A stretch of DNA of 64,000 bases from Actinomadura graeca. GTDB lineage: Bacteria; Actinomycetota; Actinomycetes; Streptosporangiales; Streptosporangiaceae. Where the stretch lies: NCBI RefSeq assembly GCF_019175365.1, contig NZ_CP059572.1:5518001-5582000 (forward strand), read 5' to 3'. A model generated the notes under the pieces. It ran no database searches. It worked only from the letters and a program-made list of their open reading frames with translations, and was not told the DNA's origin. The translations under genes were made by a program, and so were the position numbers. Every line of letters begins with the position of its first letter. Position 1 is the stretch's first letter. Positions 25,196 to 34,003 of this stretch are shown one piece after another.

Positions 25196-26701
25196 GTGAG
25201 GTACGCGCACGAGGTCGCCAAGGTGCGGGCGGCGGAACAGGCGCTCATGGCGCGCCTGCCGGACGGTGCGCTGATGCAGCGGGCGGCGGCCGGCCTGGCG
25301 TCGGTGTGCGCCCGCCTCCTGCCCGCCGTGTACGGGGCGCGCGTGGTGCTCCTCGTCGGCGGCGGCGACAACGGCGGTGACGCCCTCTACGCCGGTGCAC
25401 GCCTGGCCCGGCGCGGTGCCCGCGTCTCCGCCGTCCAGGCGGGCTCCAAGATCCACCAGGAGGGCCTCGCCGCCCTGCGCGCCGCCGGTGGCCGCCTGCT
25501 GGAGGACGACGGCGCCGCCGCCGTCGAGGCCGCCGACCTGATCATCGACGGCCTGACCGGCATCGGCGGGTCCGGCGGCCTCCGCGAGCCCCACGCCACC
25601 CTGGCCGCCCTCGCGTCCGCCGCCCCCGGCACGGTGGTCGCCTGCGACGTGCCGAGCGGCGTCGACGCGAGCACCGGGCGGGTCGCCGGCGCCGCCGTCC
25701 ACGCCGACGTGACCGTCACGTTCGGCACCTACAAGCCGGGCCTGCTGATCGACCCGGGCGCGTCCCGCTGCGGCGTGGTCGAGCTGGTCGACATCGGGCT
25801 CGGCGCCGACCTGCCCGACCCGGACGTGGTGGCGCTCCGCCCCGCGGACGTCCAGCCGCCCGAGCCGCGCCCGGAGTCCGACAAGTACCGGCGCGGTGTC
25901 GTCGGGATCCTCGCGGGCGGCGACGAGTTCACCGGCGCGGCCGTCCTCAGCACCGGCGGCGCGGTGCGCGGCGGGGCGGGCATGGTGCGCTTCGCCTCCG
26001 TCGCCCACCCGGTCGAGCTCGTCCGGCACCGCTGGCCCGAGGCCGTGACCACGGTGATCGAGCCGGGCCGCCACGGGGCGAAGGTCGTCGAGCGCGTCGG
26101 CCGCGTGCAGTCCTGGGTCGTCGGCCCCGGCCTCGGCACCGGCGCCGCCGCCGAGTCGCTCGTGGAGGCCGCCCTCGCCACCGACCTGCCCGTCCTCGTG
26201 GACGCCGACGGCCTCACCGTCCTCGCCCGCCGCCGCGACCTGCTGCGGCGCGCCGCCCCGACCGTCCTGACCCCCCACGCCGGCGAGCTGTCCCGGCTGA
26301 TCGACGCCGACCGCGCCGCCATCGAGGCGGCCCGCCTGGACCACGTCCGGCTGGCCGCCGCCGAACTGTCCGCGACCGTCCTGCTCAAGGGCTCCACGAC
26401 CCTGATCGCCGAGCAGGACCGTCCCGTCCGCGTGAACCCCACCGGCACTCCGCGCCTGGCCACCGCCGGCACCGGCGACGTCCTCTCCGGGCTGATCGGC
26501 GCCCTCCTGGCAGGCGGTATGCCCGCCCTGGACGCGGCCGCCGCCGGTGCCTACCTCCACGGGCTGGCGGCCCGCCTGGCGGCCAACGCCCCCCGCACGC
26601 CCGAGACCCCCTGGCGGGCCGAGACCCCGATCAGCGCCGAAGACGTCATCAACGCGCTCCCCGCGGCCTTCGCCACCTGCTCGGGTCCGCCGTCCCCGTG
26701 A
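25196..26701 (+). CDS. nnr: Bifunctional NAD(P)HX epimerase/dehydratase
   Basis: Nnr repairs hydrated NAD(P)H. The N-terminal epimerase (about 1-215) shows VVLLVGGGDNGGDALYAGARLARRG and DVPSGVDASTGRV. The C-terminal ADP/ATP-dependent dehydratase (about 230-490) shows SDKYRRGVVGILAGGDEFTGAAVLS, LTPHAGELSRL and ATAGTGDVLSGLIGALLAGG. The length of 501 residues fits the fused form. The GTG start at 25196 has GGGAGGGGAG upstream. It comes just before alr, as in Streptomyces. Confidence 0.95.
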   Translation: MRYAHEVAKVRAAEQALMARLPDGALMQRAAAGLASVCARLLPAVYGARVVLLVGGGDNGGDALYAGARLARRGARVSAVQAGSKIHQEGLAALRAAGGRLLEDDGAAAVEAADLIIDGLTGIGGSGGLREPHATLAALASAAPGTVVACDVPSGVDASTGRVAGAAVHADVTVTFGTYKPGLLIDPGASRCGVVELVDIGLGADLPDPDVVALRPADVQPPEPRPESDKYRRGVVGILAGGDEFTGAAVLSTGGAVRGGAGMVRFASVAHPVELVRHRWPEAVTTVIEPGRHGAKVVERVGRVQSWVVGPGLGTGAAAESLVEAALATDLPVLVDADGLTVLARRRDLLRRAAPTVLTPHAGELSRLIDADRAAIEAARLDHVRLAAAELSATVLLKGSTTLIAEQDRPVRVNPTGTPRLATAGTGDVLSGLIGALLAGGMPALDAAAAGAYLHGLAARLAANAPRTPETPWRAETPISAEDVINALPAAFATCSGPPSP

Positions 26702-26823
26702 AAATGGGCCCAACCAGATCAGGGATAAAGGCGTCATAAGGGGTAGAAGGGACGGGGTGCGGGGGCCGTGAGCTGGGGCAGGGTGCCCCGAGCAGGGGTT
26801 CCGGGACGGCACACTGGGTGACC

Positions 26824-27948
26824 ATGAGGGTTCCAGCGGAGGCACGCGTCGATCTGGACGCGATCGGCTACAACGTCGGCCGGGTGCGCGAGCACGCGGG
26901 CGGCGCCGAGGTCATGGCCATGGTGAAGGCCGAAGCGTACGGGCACGGGCTGGTGGAGGCCGGGCGCGCCGCGGTCGCCGGAGGGGCGTCCTGGCTCGGC
27001 GTGGCGAAGCTGGACGAGGCGCTGAGGCTGCGTGAGGCCGGGGTCGCGGTGCGGACGCTGGTGGGTGTCGGGGTGCCCGGTGAGCCCTACGAGGAGGCCG
27101 TCGCGCGGGACGTGGACCTGACGGCCGGGGCCCTGTGGATGATCGAGGAGGTCGTCCAGGCCGCCGAGCGCGCCGGGCGCCCGGCACGGGTGCATCTGAA
27201 GGCCGACACCGGCATGAGCAGGGGCGGCGCGGGGGACCGGGACTGGCCGATGCTCGTGGACGCGGCGCTGAAGGCGGAGGCGTCCGGGCATCTGCGGGTG
27301 GCCGGGGTCATGTCGCACTTCGCCTGCGCGGACGAGCCGGGGCATCCGTCGATCGCGTCGCAGCTCGCCGCGTTCACCGCGATGGTGGAGCACGCGGAGC
27401 GGTCGGGGGCGCGGTTCGAGGTCCGGCACCTGTCGAACTCGGCGGCGGCGCTGACTCTGCCGGAGGCCCGGTTCGATCTCGTCCGGCCGGGCATCGCGAC
27501 GTACGGCCTGACGCCGGTGCCGCAACTGGGGACGTTCGGCCTGCGTCCCGCGATGACGCTCGTCTCGGACGCGGCGCTGGTCAAGCGCGTCCCGGCGGGA
27601 AGCGGCGTGTCGTACGGCCACACCTACCACACCGGGCAGGCGACGACCCTGGCCCTGGTGCCCGCCGGGTACGCCGACGGCGTACCCCGGCACGGGTCCA
27701 ATCTGCTGGAGGTCTTCGCGGCGGGCCGGCGCAGGACGATCGCCGGGCGCGTTTGCATGGACCAGTTCGTTATCGACCTGGGGGACGATGAGATGTCCGC
27801 CGGTGACGAGATCATCCTTTTCGGCCCGGGGGACCGGGGCGAGCCGACGGCCCAGGAGTGGGCGGACGCCCTTGGAACGATCTCGTATGAGATCGTCACC
27901 CGCATCGGTTCCCGGGTGCCGAGGGTGTACTCGGGCGGGGCGCTGTAG
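26824..27948 (+). CDS. alr: Alanine racemase
   Basis: Alr makes D-alanine for peptidoglycan using pyridoxal phosphate. The PLP lysine lies in MVKAEAYGHG (Lys 35). The substrate-facing Tyr motif VSYGHTYHT and the RVCMDQFVIDLGD segment are present. Start ATG 26824 gives 374 residues. GTG 26818 in frame is the alternative. There is no clear Shine-Dalgarno site, so the message could be nearly leaderless. The hydrolase gene starts 10 bp after the stop. Confidence 0.96.
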   Translation: MRVPAEARVDLDAIGYNVGRVREHAGGAEVMAMVKAEAYGHGLVEAGRAAVAGGASWLGVAKLDEALRLREAGVAVRTLVGVGVPGEPYEEAVARDVDLTAGALWMIEEVVQAAERAGRPARVHLKADTGMSRGGAGDRDWPMLVDAALKAEASGHLRVAGVMSHFACADEPGHPSIASQLAAFTAMVEHAERSGARFEVRHLSNSAAALTLPEARFDLVRPGIATYGLTPVPQLGTFGLRPAMTLVSDAALVKRVPAGSGVSYGHTYHTGQATTLALVPAGYADGVPRHGSNLLEVFAAGRRRTIAGRVCMDQFVIDLGDDEMSAGDEIILFGPGDRGEPTAQEWADALGTISYEIVTRIGSRVPRVYSGGAL

Positions 27949-27958
27949 GGGGCCGCGC

Positions 27959-29032
27959 ATGGGCAGCAGGAACAGGCGCAGGATCGGCATCGCCGGCGCC
28001 GTCGCGGGCGTCGGCGCGGCCGGGGTGGGCGCGGCGGTCGGGCTGCGGCATCTGGCGGTCGGGCGGGTGCGGCTCCGTCCCGACCCCGACGCCGGGGAGC
28101 CGTTCGGTGAACTGCGGGGCCGTGAGCTGACGGTCGAGGCCGACGACGGCCTCCCGCTGCACGTCGAGGTGGACGGCGCCGACGACGCCCCCCTGACGGT
28201 CGTGTTCTGCCACGGCTACACCCTCAACCAGGACTCCTGGCACTACCAGCGGCGCGACCTCCGCGGGCTCCGGACGGTGTTCTGGGACCAGCGCAGCCAC
28301 GGCCGCAGCGGGCGCGGCAAGCCCACCCACGCCACCATCGGCCAGACCGGCGAGGACCTGTACGCGGTCTTGCGGGCGACCGCCCGGCCGGGCGAGCCGG
28401 TGATCCTCGTGGGACACTCGATGGGCGGCATGTCGATCATGGCGCTGGCCGGACGGCATCCCGAGCTGTTCGGCGACCAGGTGGCCGGGGTGGCGCTGAT
28501 CAACACCTCGTGCGGCGACCTCGCGGAGATGACGCTGGGCCTCCCGCTGGTGCTGGCCAAGCTCGTCCGCCCGCTGGCGCCGCGGACGCTGCGGGGCCTC
28601 GGCCGGCGCGCCGACCTGGTGGACCGCGCCCGCGGGCTGGGCGCGGACCTGGCGTTCGTCGTCACGCGGAGGATGGCGTTCGCCGACAAGCACGTCAGCC
28701 CGACGGTCGTCGACTTCCTGGAGCAGATGATCAGGGCGACGCCGATCGACGTGATCGCCGAGTTCTATCCGGCGCTGGCCGCGCACGACGAGGCGGCCTC
28801 GCTGGACGTGGTGGGCAAGGTGCCGGTGCTGGTGGTGGCGGGCGGCCAGGACCGGCTCACCCCGGCCTCGCACGGCCGCCGTATCGCCGGGGCGCTGCCG
28901 GACGCGGAGCTGATCGAGGTGGACGAGGCCGGGCACGTCCTGCCGCTGGAGTACCCCGGCGTGGTGACCGGCGGGCTCCGGCGGCTCGCCGAGCGGGTCC
29001 GGCCCGGGTACGAGGAGGAGCGCAGCGCGTGA
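27959..29032 (+). CDS. Alpha/beta hydrolase with N-terminal membrane segment
   Basis: The 357 residues start at ATG 27959. A Gly/Ala-rich hydrophobic stretch (IGIAGAVAGVGAAGVGAAVGL) may anchor or export it. The hydrolase core has VVFCHGYTLNQDSW (oxyanion region), the nucleophile elbow GHSMGGMS, a late Asp in GGQDRLTP and the His in EAGHVLPLEYP, a complete triad. Substrate unknown. This hydrolase is conserved between alr and tsaE in actinobacteria. It overlaps tsaE by GTGA. Confidence 0.88.
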   Translation: MGSRNRRRIGIAGAVAGVGAAGVGAAVGLRHLAVGRVRLRPDPDAGEPFGELRGRELTVEADDGLPLHVEVDGADDAPLTVVFCHGYTLNQDSWHYQRRDLRGLRTVFWDQRSHGRSGRGKPTHATIGQTGEDLYAVLRATARPGEPVILVGHSMGGMSIMALAGRHPELFGDQVAGVALINTSCGDLAEMTLGLPLVLAKLVRPLAPRTLRGLGRRADLVDRARGLGADLAFVVTRRMAFADKHVSPTVVDFLEQMIRATPIDVIAEFYPALAAHDEAASLDVVGKVPVLVVAGGQDRLTPASHGRRIAGALPDAELIEVDEAGHVLPLEYPGVVTGGLRRLAERVRPGYEEERSA

Positions 29033-29499
29033 AGAACATCACGGTCACCGTCCCGACGGCGGGGGACATGCGGGAGCTCGGGCTGCGGCTCGCCGGGCTG
29101 CTGCGGCCCGGGGACCTGCTCGTCCTGACGGGTGACCTGGGCGCGGGCAAGACGACGCTCACGCAGGGCATCGGCGAGGGCCTGAAGGTGCGGGGGCCGA
29201 TCACGTCCCCGACGTTCGTCATCGCGCGGGTGCACCCCTCGCTCGCTGGCGGGCCGCCGCTGGTGCACGTGGACGCCTACCGGCTGGGCGGTTTCGCGGA
29301 ACTGGACGATCTGGACCTCGACGCCTCCGTGGAGGAATCGGTGACGATCGTGGAATGGGGCGAAGGGCTCGCCGAGGGCCTTGCCGACGACCGCCTGGAA
29401 ATGATCATTTCTCGCGGGGACGGCCCCGGAGAGGAGCGGCGGGTGCGGATCACGGGCGTGGGCGACCGCTGGTCCGACCTGGAGCTCGACCCCGCCTGA
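29029..29499 (+). CDS. tsaE: tRNA t6A synthesis ATPase TsaE
   Basis: TsaE is the ATPase that recycles the TsaB-TsaD complex making threonylcarbamoyl-adenosine at tRNA position 37. The 156 residues have Walker A GDLGAGKT (35-42), SPTFVIARVHPS, and VHVDAYRLGGFAELDDLDLD with VEWGEGLAE, all diagnostic. The GTG start at 29029 overlaps the upstream stop, with GAGGAG just before it. The other two t6A genes follow after one intervening gene. Confidence 0.96.
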   Translation: MKNITVTVPTAGDMRELGLRLAGLLRPGDLLVLTGDLGAGKTTLTQGIGEGLKVRGPITSPTFVIARVHPSLAGGPPLVHVDAYRLGGFAELDDLDLDASVEESVTIVEWGEGLAEGLADDRLEMIISRGDGPGEERRVRITGVGDRWSDLELDPA

Positions 29500-29629
29500 G
29501 CGCTGGAAGATCGTCCCGCTTTTTGTGAGTCTGGCATGAACTACTTCGCTGGTCCATGTCGTACTCTTTGCGCGAACGAACCTCTTCTTCGCGACAAATG
29601 AGAGTTTCGCAAGCGGGAGTGGGGATCCG

Positions 29630-30502
29630 GTGAGTGGAAGCCATCGCAGCGGTGGACACGACCGCGAATACGGGCCTTACCACGGCCGTGACCATCGGGG
29701 CCACGGCGGCTACGAGGCGGGCAGCGGCGGCTACCGGCTGGGCGGCTACCAGGCGGGCAGCGGCGCCCACCGGGCCGCTACCGGCCACCGCACGGGGACC
29801 GGCACCCACCGCGTGGTCCGCGAGCCGCACACCGGACGCCGCGTGGCGATCACGCTCGCCGGTGTCGGGGTCGGCGCCGTCGCCTGCGTGCTCGCCGCCG
29901 TCGCCATCCTGGGCGGTTCCGACGGGCACGGGAACGCGTCGGGTCAGGTCGTCGGTTCCAGCGCCGCGGAGAGCACGCCGATGGACAGAACGGAACGTTC
30001 CCTCGTCCCGGACACCTGCACGACCGTGGGCGACGACCTCGCCGCCCGCCTCGCGCCCGGCGCCACGCGCAACCAGGCCGACAACTACCAGGGCAACGAC
30101 CGCCAGAACCAGTGCGTCTGGGGCGCCTACACGGGCGACCGCAAGCGCCAGCTCACTGTGGAACTGCGCGCCATCCCCGGCAACGGCGACCGGACCGCGA
30201 CCGACGCCGCAGGCGCCGCCTTCGCCTCCGAGCGCAAGGACGACGAATCCGGCAAGGCGCTCCTGGCCGGCCAGGAGCTGACCGAGAAGCGCGGCCTGGA
30301 CGACGTCGGCGACGAGGGCTACGCCGTCTACAGCGTCGACGGCGCCCAGGGCTCCGGCGAGGCCATCGCCAACGTCCGCGCGGCCAACGTCCTGGTGACC
30401 GTCCACTACTCCGGCTCCGACAAAGGCGACCCCCTGGCGGCCAAGACCGCCATCAACGGCGCCGTCCAAGCAGCCAAAGCCGTCCTGCAAAACCTGGACT
30501 GA
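29630..30502 (+). CDS. Single-span membrane protein with extracytoplasmic domain, inserted in the tsa cluster
   Basis: The 290 residues start at GTG 29630. The first ~65 residues are a Gly/His/Tyr/Arg-rich head (GGYEAGSGGYRLGGYQAGSG). One membrane span (VAITLAGVGVGAVACVLAAVAIL) follows, then an extracytoplasmic domain with PDTCTTVGDDLAARLAPG, NQCVWGAYTG (two Cys, likely disulfide) and RGLDDVGDEGYAVYSVDG. The domain resembles DUF3558-like actinobacterial surface proteins, which is a tentative call. Its architecture is like the pair at 1-2688. It interrupts the order tsaE-tsaB. Confidence 0.72.
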   Translation: MSGSHRSGGHDREYGPYHGRDHRGHGGYEAGSGGYRLGGYQAGSGAHRAATGHRTGTGTHRVVREPHTGRRVAITLAGVGVGAVACVLAAVAILGGSDGHGNASGQVVGSSAAESTPMDRTERSLVPDTCTTVGDDLAARLAPGATRNQADNYQGNDRQNQCVWGAYTGDRKRQLTVELRAIPGNGDRTATDAAGAAFASERKDDESGKALLAGQELTEKRGLDDVGDEGYAVYSVDGAQGSGEAIANVRAANVLVTVHYSGSDKGDPLAAKTAINGAVQAAKAVLQNLD

Positions 30503-30537
30503 CCCAGGCGCAGACAGCTCGAACCTAAACTGGACCT

Positions 30538-31218
30538 GTGCTGGTCTTGGCTTTCGATACCGCTACCGCCGCGATCACCGTGGCGCTGTACGAGTGGACG
30601 CCCGGCGAGGGTGCCGTGTCGCGGGGGGCGGCCGAGGCCGTCGACCGGCGACGGCACACGGAAGTGCTCACCCCGTCCATCGCGCGGGTGATGGCGGACG
30701 CCGGTGCCGCGCCGGAGGATCTGAGCGCGATCGTGGCCGGGGTGGGGCCCGGGCCGTACACCGGGCTGCGGGTGGGGCTGGTGACCGCGCGCGCCATGGG
30801 GGAGGCCCTCGGCGTGCCGGTGCACGGCGTCTGCACGCTGGACGTGATCGCGTGGGCCTCCGGGCGGGACGAGCCGTTCGCGGTGGCCACGGATGCGCGG
30901 CGCAAGGAGGTGTACTGGGCGCGGTACGCCTCGCGTGGCGCGCGTATCGGCGAGCCGTCCGTGGGGCCGCCGTCGGAGGTCCTGGACGGGGCGCCGCAGG
31001 GGCTGCCCGTGGTGGGGGAGGGCGCGGCCCTGTATCCGGAGGTCTTCGGCGAGTCCGGGCATGAGCCGCTGCTGCCGACGGCCACGGCGCTCGCGGAGCT
31101 GGCGATCGCGCGGCTGGGCGGGCTCAAGGTCCCGGTGCTGCTGCCGCCCGAGCCGCTCTACCTGCGCAGGCCGGACGCGAAGGAGCCGGGCCCGCGCAAG
31201 AAGGTGACGCGGGCGTGA
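30538..31218 (+). CDS. tsaB: tRNA t6A synthesis protein TsaB
   Basis: TsaB is the inactive TsaD homologue that scaffolds the t6A enzyme. The 226 residues begin [16 protein letters not shown] and contain [62 protein letters not shown], and near the end [15 protein letters not shown], all family hallmarks. A -10-like TAAACT ends 6 bases before the GTG, suggesting a leaderless transcript. It overlaps rimI (GTGA). Confidence 0.96.
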   Translation: MLVLAFDTATAAITVALYEWTPGEGAVSRGAAEAVDRRRHTEVLTPSIARVMADAGAAPEDLSAIVAGVGPGPYTGLRVGLVTARAMGEALGVPVHGVCTLDVIAWASGRDEPFAVATDARRKEVYWARYASRGARIGEPSVGPPSEVLDGAPQGLPVVGEGAALYPEVFGESGHEPLLPTATALAELAIARLGGLKVPVLLPPEPLYLRRPDAKEPGPRKKVTRA

Positions 31219-31700
31219 GCGAGGTCGTCCTGCGGCCCATGACCGGCGCGGACCTCCCGGCCGTCCACCGGCTGGAGACGGTGCTGTTCCCCGAGGACGC
31301 GTGGAGCGAGGGGATGCTCCGCGAGGAGCTGGCCGGGCAGCCCGGCACGCGGCACTACGTCGTGGCCGAGGAGCGGGAGGAGATCATCGGCTATGCGGGT
31401 CTCGCCGCCGCGGGCGGGCAGGCCGATGTGCAGACCATCGGGGTCCGGGAGGACCGGCGCGGGGCCGGGGTCGGCGCGGCGCTGCTGACCGAGCTGGTGG
31501 ACGAGGCGGTCCGCCGGGAGAGCGAGGCGGTGTTCCTGGAGGTCCGCGCCGACAACGCCGGGGCGCGCCGGCTGTACGAGCGGTTCGGTTTCGGGCAGGT
31601 CGGCATCCGCCGACGCTATTACCAGCCTTCGAACGTGGACGCGATCGTGATGCGGCGCGTGCTGCACCGCCGTCCTGTGGGCTTTTCCAGGGAGAAGTGA
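31215..31700 (+). CDS. rimI: Ribosomal protein S18 alanine N-acetyltransferase-type GNAT
   Basis: This 161-residue GNAT enzyme shows the acetyl-CoA loop [15 protein letters not shown] and the C-terminal [29 protein letters not shown], both typical of RimI. It follows tsaB by GTGA overlap, and its stop shares one base with the tsaD start. Actinobacterial RimI proteins acetylate protein N-termini in vitro. S18 is the family substrate, not shown here. Confidence 0.94.
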   Translation: MSEVVLRPMTGADLPAVHRLETVLFPEDAWSEGMLREELAGQPGTRHYVVAEEREEIIGYAGLAAAGGQADVQTIGVREDRRGAGVGAALLTELVDEAVRRESEAVFLEVRADNAGARRLYERFGFGQVGIRRRYYQPSNVDAIVMRRVLHRRPVGFSREK

Positions 31701-32734
31701 TGATCCGCGACGAGCCGCTGGTGCTCGGCATCGAGACCTCATGCGACGAGACGGGCGTCGGCATCGTGCGGGGGCACACCCTGCTCGCCGACGCCATCGC
31801 GTCGAGCGTCGACCAGCACGCCCGGTTCGGGGGGGTGGTGCCCGAGGTCGCGTCGCGCGCGCATCTGGAGGCGATGACGCCGACCGTGGAGCGGGCGCTG
31901 GCCGACGCGGGCGTGTCGTTCACCGATGTCGACGCGTTCGCGGTGACGGCCGGGCCGGGGCTGCCGGGCGCGTTGATGGTCGGCGTGGCCGCCGCCAAGG
32001 CGTACGCGCTGTCGCTGGGCAAGCCGCTGTACGGCGTCAACCATCTCGCCGCGCACGTGTGCGTCGACCAGCTCGAGCACGGGCCGCTGCCCAAGCCGTG
32101 CGTGGCGATGCTCGTCTCGGGCGGGCACTCCTCGCTGCTGCTGGTGCCGGACGTGGCGAGCGACGTCCGGTCCCTCGGCAGCACGGTGGACGACGCGGCG
32201 GGGGAGGCGTTCGACAAGGTCGCGAGGGTCCTGGACCTCGGGTTCCCCGGCGGGCCGGTGATCGACCGGATGGCGCGCGAGGGCGACCCGGCCGCGATCG
32301 CGTTCCCGCGCGGGAAGTACAACGACGGGACCTACGACTTCTCGTTCTCCGGCCTGAAGACGGCGGTGGCCCGCTGGGTGGAGGCGAAGGAGCGGGCCGG
32401 GGAGCCGGTGCCCGTCGCGGACGTCGCCGCGTCCTTCCAGGAGGCCGTGGTGGACGTCCTCACGCAGAAGGCGCTGAAGGTCTGCAAGGACAACGGCGTC
32501 CACGACCTGCTGATCGGCGGGGGAGTCGCGGCGAACTCGCGGTTGCGGGCCCTCGCGGCGGAGCGGTGCGAGGCCGCCGGGGTCCGGTTGCGGGTGCCGC
32601 GCCCGAAGCTGTGCACCGACAACGGCGCGATGGTCGCCGCGCTGGGCTCGGAGCTGGTCGCCTCGGGGCTCGCCCCGTCCGACCTGGAGCTTCCGGCCGA
32701 CTCCAGCCTGCCGATCGAGTCGATCACCCTGTGA
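31700..32734 (+). CDS. tsaD: tRNA N6-threonylcarbamoyladenosine transferase
   Basis: TsaD transfers the threonylcarbamoyl group to A37 of ANN-decoding tRNAs. The 344 residues show [14 protein letters not shown], the metal site HLAAH (in [12 protein letters not shown]), [45 protein letters not shown] and [11 protein letters not shown]. The ATG at 31700 overlaps the rimI stop by one base. GTG 31697 is in frame as an alternative. Its 3' end overlaps the converging kinase gene by 11 bp. Confidence 0.97.
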   Translation: MIRDEPLVLGIETSCDETGVGIVRGHTLLADAIASSVDQHARFGGVVPEVASRAHLEAMTPTVERALADAGVSFTDVDAFAVTAGPGLPGALMVGVAAAKAYALSLGKPLYGVNHLAAHVCVDQLEHGPLPKPCVAMLVSGGHSSLLLVPDVASDVRSLGSTVDDAAGEAFDKVARVLDLGFPGGPVIDRMAREGDPAAIAFPRGKYNDGTYDFSFSGLKTAVARWVEAKERAGEPVPVADVAASFQEAVVDVLTQKALKVCKDNGVHDLLIGGGVAANSRLRALAAERCEAAGVRLRVPRPKLCTDNGAMVAALGSELVASGLAPSDLELPADSSLPIESITL

Positions 32735-33692
32735 GCCCGGCCAGCAGGCCGGCGAGGTAGTCCTCCAGGAGCGGGACCTTCGCCTCGTCGAGGAGGCGGT
32801 CGTCCTCCTCGGGCAGCAGGTCGAGGACGCTGCGCACGTCCCAGTACGGGTGGTGCGGGTGGCCGCCGGACACCTGGTCGAACGTGGCCAGGAACCGGTC
32901 GGCGACGCCCCGCCCGTACCGCAGCACGAGCCCGCGCCGCATCCGCGCGATGTCGACGGCGATGGGGCCGGACGAGGCGTCCGACCAGTCGACCACGCCG
33001 GTGAGCTTGCCGTACGACCAGAGCGTGTTGTCGGGGTGGTAGTCGCGGTGGATGAACCGGGCGGGCGCCTCGGGCGGCGTCCCCGCGGCGGCCTCGAAGG
33101 CGCGCTCCCACAGGCCCGGGCGCGTCGCGTGCTTGGGCGGCAGCCGCACGTCGAGCCGGTTGTACGGGACGTACGGGGGCATCGTGGACGCCCCGTTCAG
33201 CGCGTGCACCGCGAGCAGCGCCGCGGCGAGCTGGATCAGGTACTCGGGCAGGTCGTCCGGCGCCGGGCGGGGCGGGTGCCCGACCAGCCGCGTGATGAGC
33301 AGCGCGGGGACATCGCAGTACGCGCCGGACGGGTCGGCGGCGACGAGCGAGGGGGTCGGGATCTCACAGCCGGCGAGCAGCGCGAGCGCGGCGATCTCAC
33401 GCTCGGGTGAGAACTCCGTGTCGACGTAGTAGCGGCGGGCGGCCGTCACCGGGTCGGCCGCGGGCGCGGTGTCGCGGGGCGTCCAGCGGCGCAGGACGAG
33501 CCGGTGGGCGCTGCCCGCGGGGGTCTCCACCAGCAGGGCGTGGTTGGCGTGGGCGGAGCCCCCCGCCAGTGGCCGGATCATCCGCACCTCGGCGCCCTTG
33601 CCCAGACAGCCCTCCACCCAGCGCAGGGTGGTGGGGCTGAGCGGGGCGCCGACGGGAAGAGTGGGAGCCGGTGAGTGGGTCACGAGATCCAT
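32724..33692 (-). CDS. Aminoglycoside phosphotransferase-fold kinase
   Basis: The 322 residues have the APH/choline-kinase fold: a Gly-rich [16 protein letters not shown] loop, LVLRRW with the ATP Lys region replaced by Arg-Arg, catalytic [13 protein letters not shown] (Brenner motif) and the metal Asp in [21 protein letters not shown]. This group is large in actinobacteria and mostly uncharacterised. The neighbourhood gives no antibiotic-resistance context, so I do not call it a resistance gene. The 3' overlap with tsaD suggests reciprocal antisense effects. Confidence 0.88.
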   Translation of the reverse strand: MDLVTHSPAPTLPVGAPLSPTTLRWVEGCLGKGAEVRMIRPLAGGSAHANHALLVETPAGSAHRLVLRRWTPRDTAPAADPVTAARRYYVDTEFSPEREIAALALLAGCEIPTPSLVAADPSGAYCDVPALLITRLVGHPPRPAPDDLPEYLIQLAAALLAVHALNGASTMPPYVPYNRLDVRLPPKHATRPGLWERAFEAAAGTPPEAPARFIHRDYHPDNTLWSYGKLTGVVDWSDASSGPIAVDIARMRRGLVLRYGRGVADRFLATFDQVSGGHPHHPYWDVRSVLDLLPEEDDRLLDEAKVPLLEDYLAGLLAGLTG

Positions 33693-34003
33693 GAAAACGG
33701 ATTCCGAAGGGTATTGGGAGTGATTTTGCGAAGACGGAACGTAACAAATTGCACGTCATCGACGTGTCTTGATGGAACCTCTTCGGTCGTCGCGTCGGTT
33801 TACCGGACAAATGTCGCGGGTTCCGATGGGTATCCGAAGGAGTGCATCGGGCGGGGCCGGCACGGCCCCACCCGATCGCGGTTCGGGTGCCATTCATTCC
33901 AGGAGGAACCCGTTCGGTTCCACCGGAATAGTCCATTCTGGGGATAATCCCCCGGTCCCCGATCACACCTTTCCATCCCGGGCGACGCCGGTGAGCGGTC
34001 GCC
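33693..34003. other. Intergenic, lower GC, with one hairpin
   Basis: There is no supportable gene. The GC content is lower than in coding DNA around it. ATCGGG-x-GGGGCC / GGCCCC-x-CCCGAT (33846-33876) forms a 12-bp stem with one mismatch and is a likely terminator for the coiled-coil gene that ends at 34004 on the minus strand. Promoter elements for the kinase gene should also lie here, but I cannot point to one. Confidence 0.5.

Noticed and set aside
32724..33692. Aminoglycoside resistance gene
   Set aside because: The kinase fold is clear, but the family is broad and neither sequence nor context shows a drug substrate.
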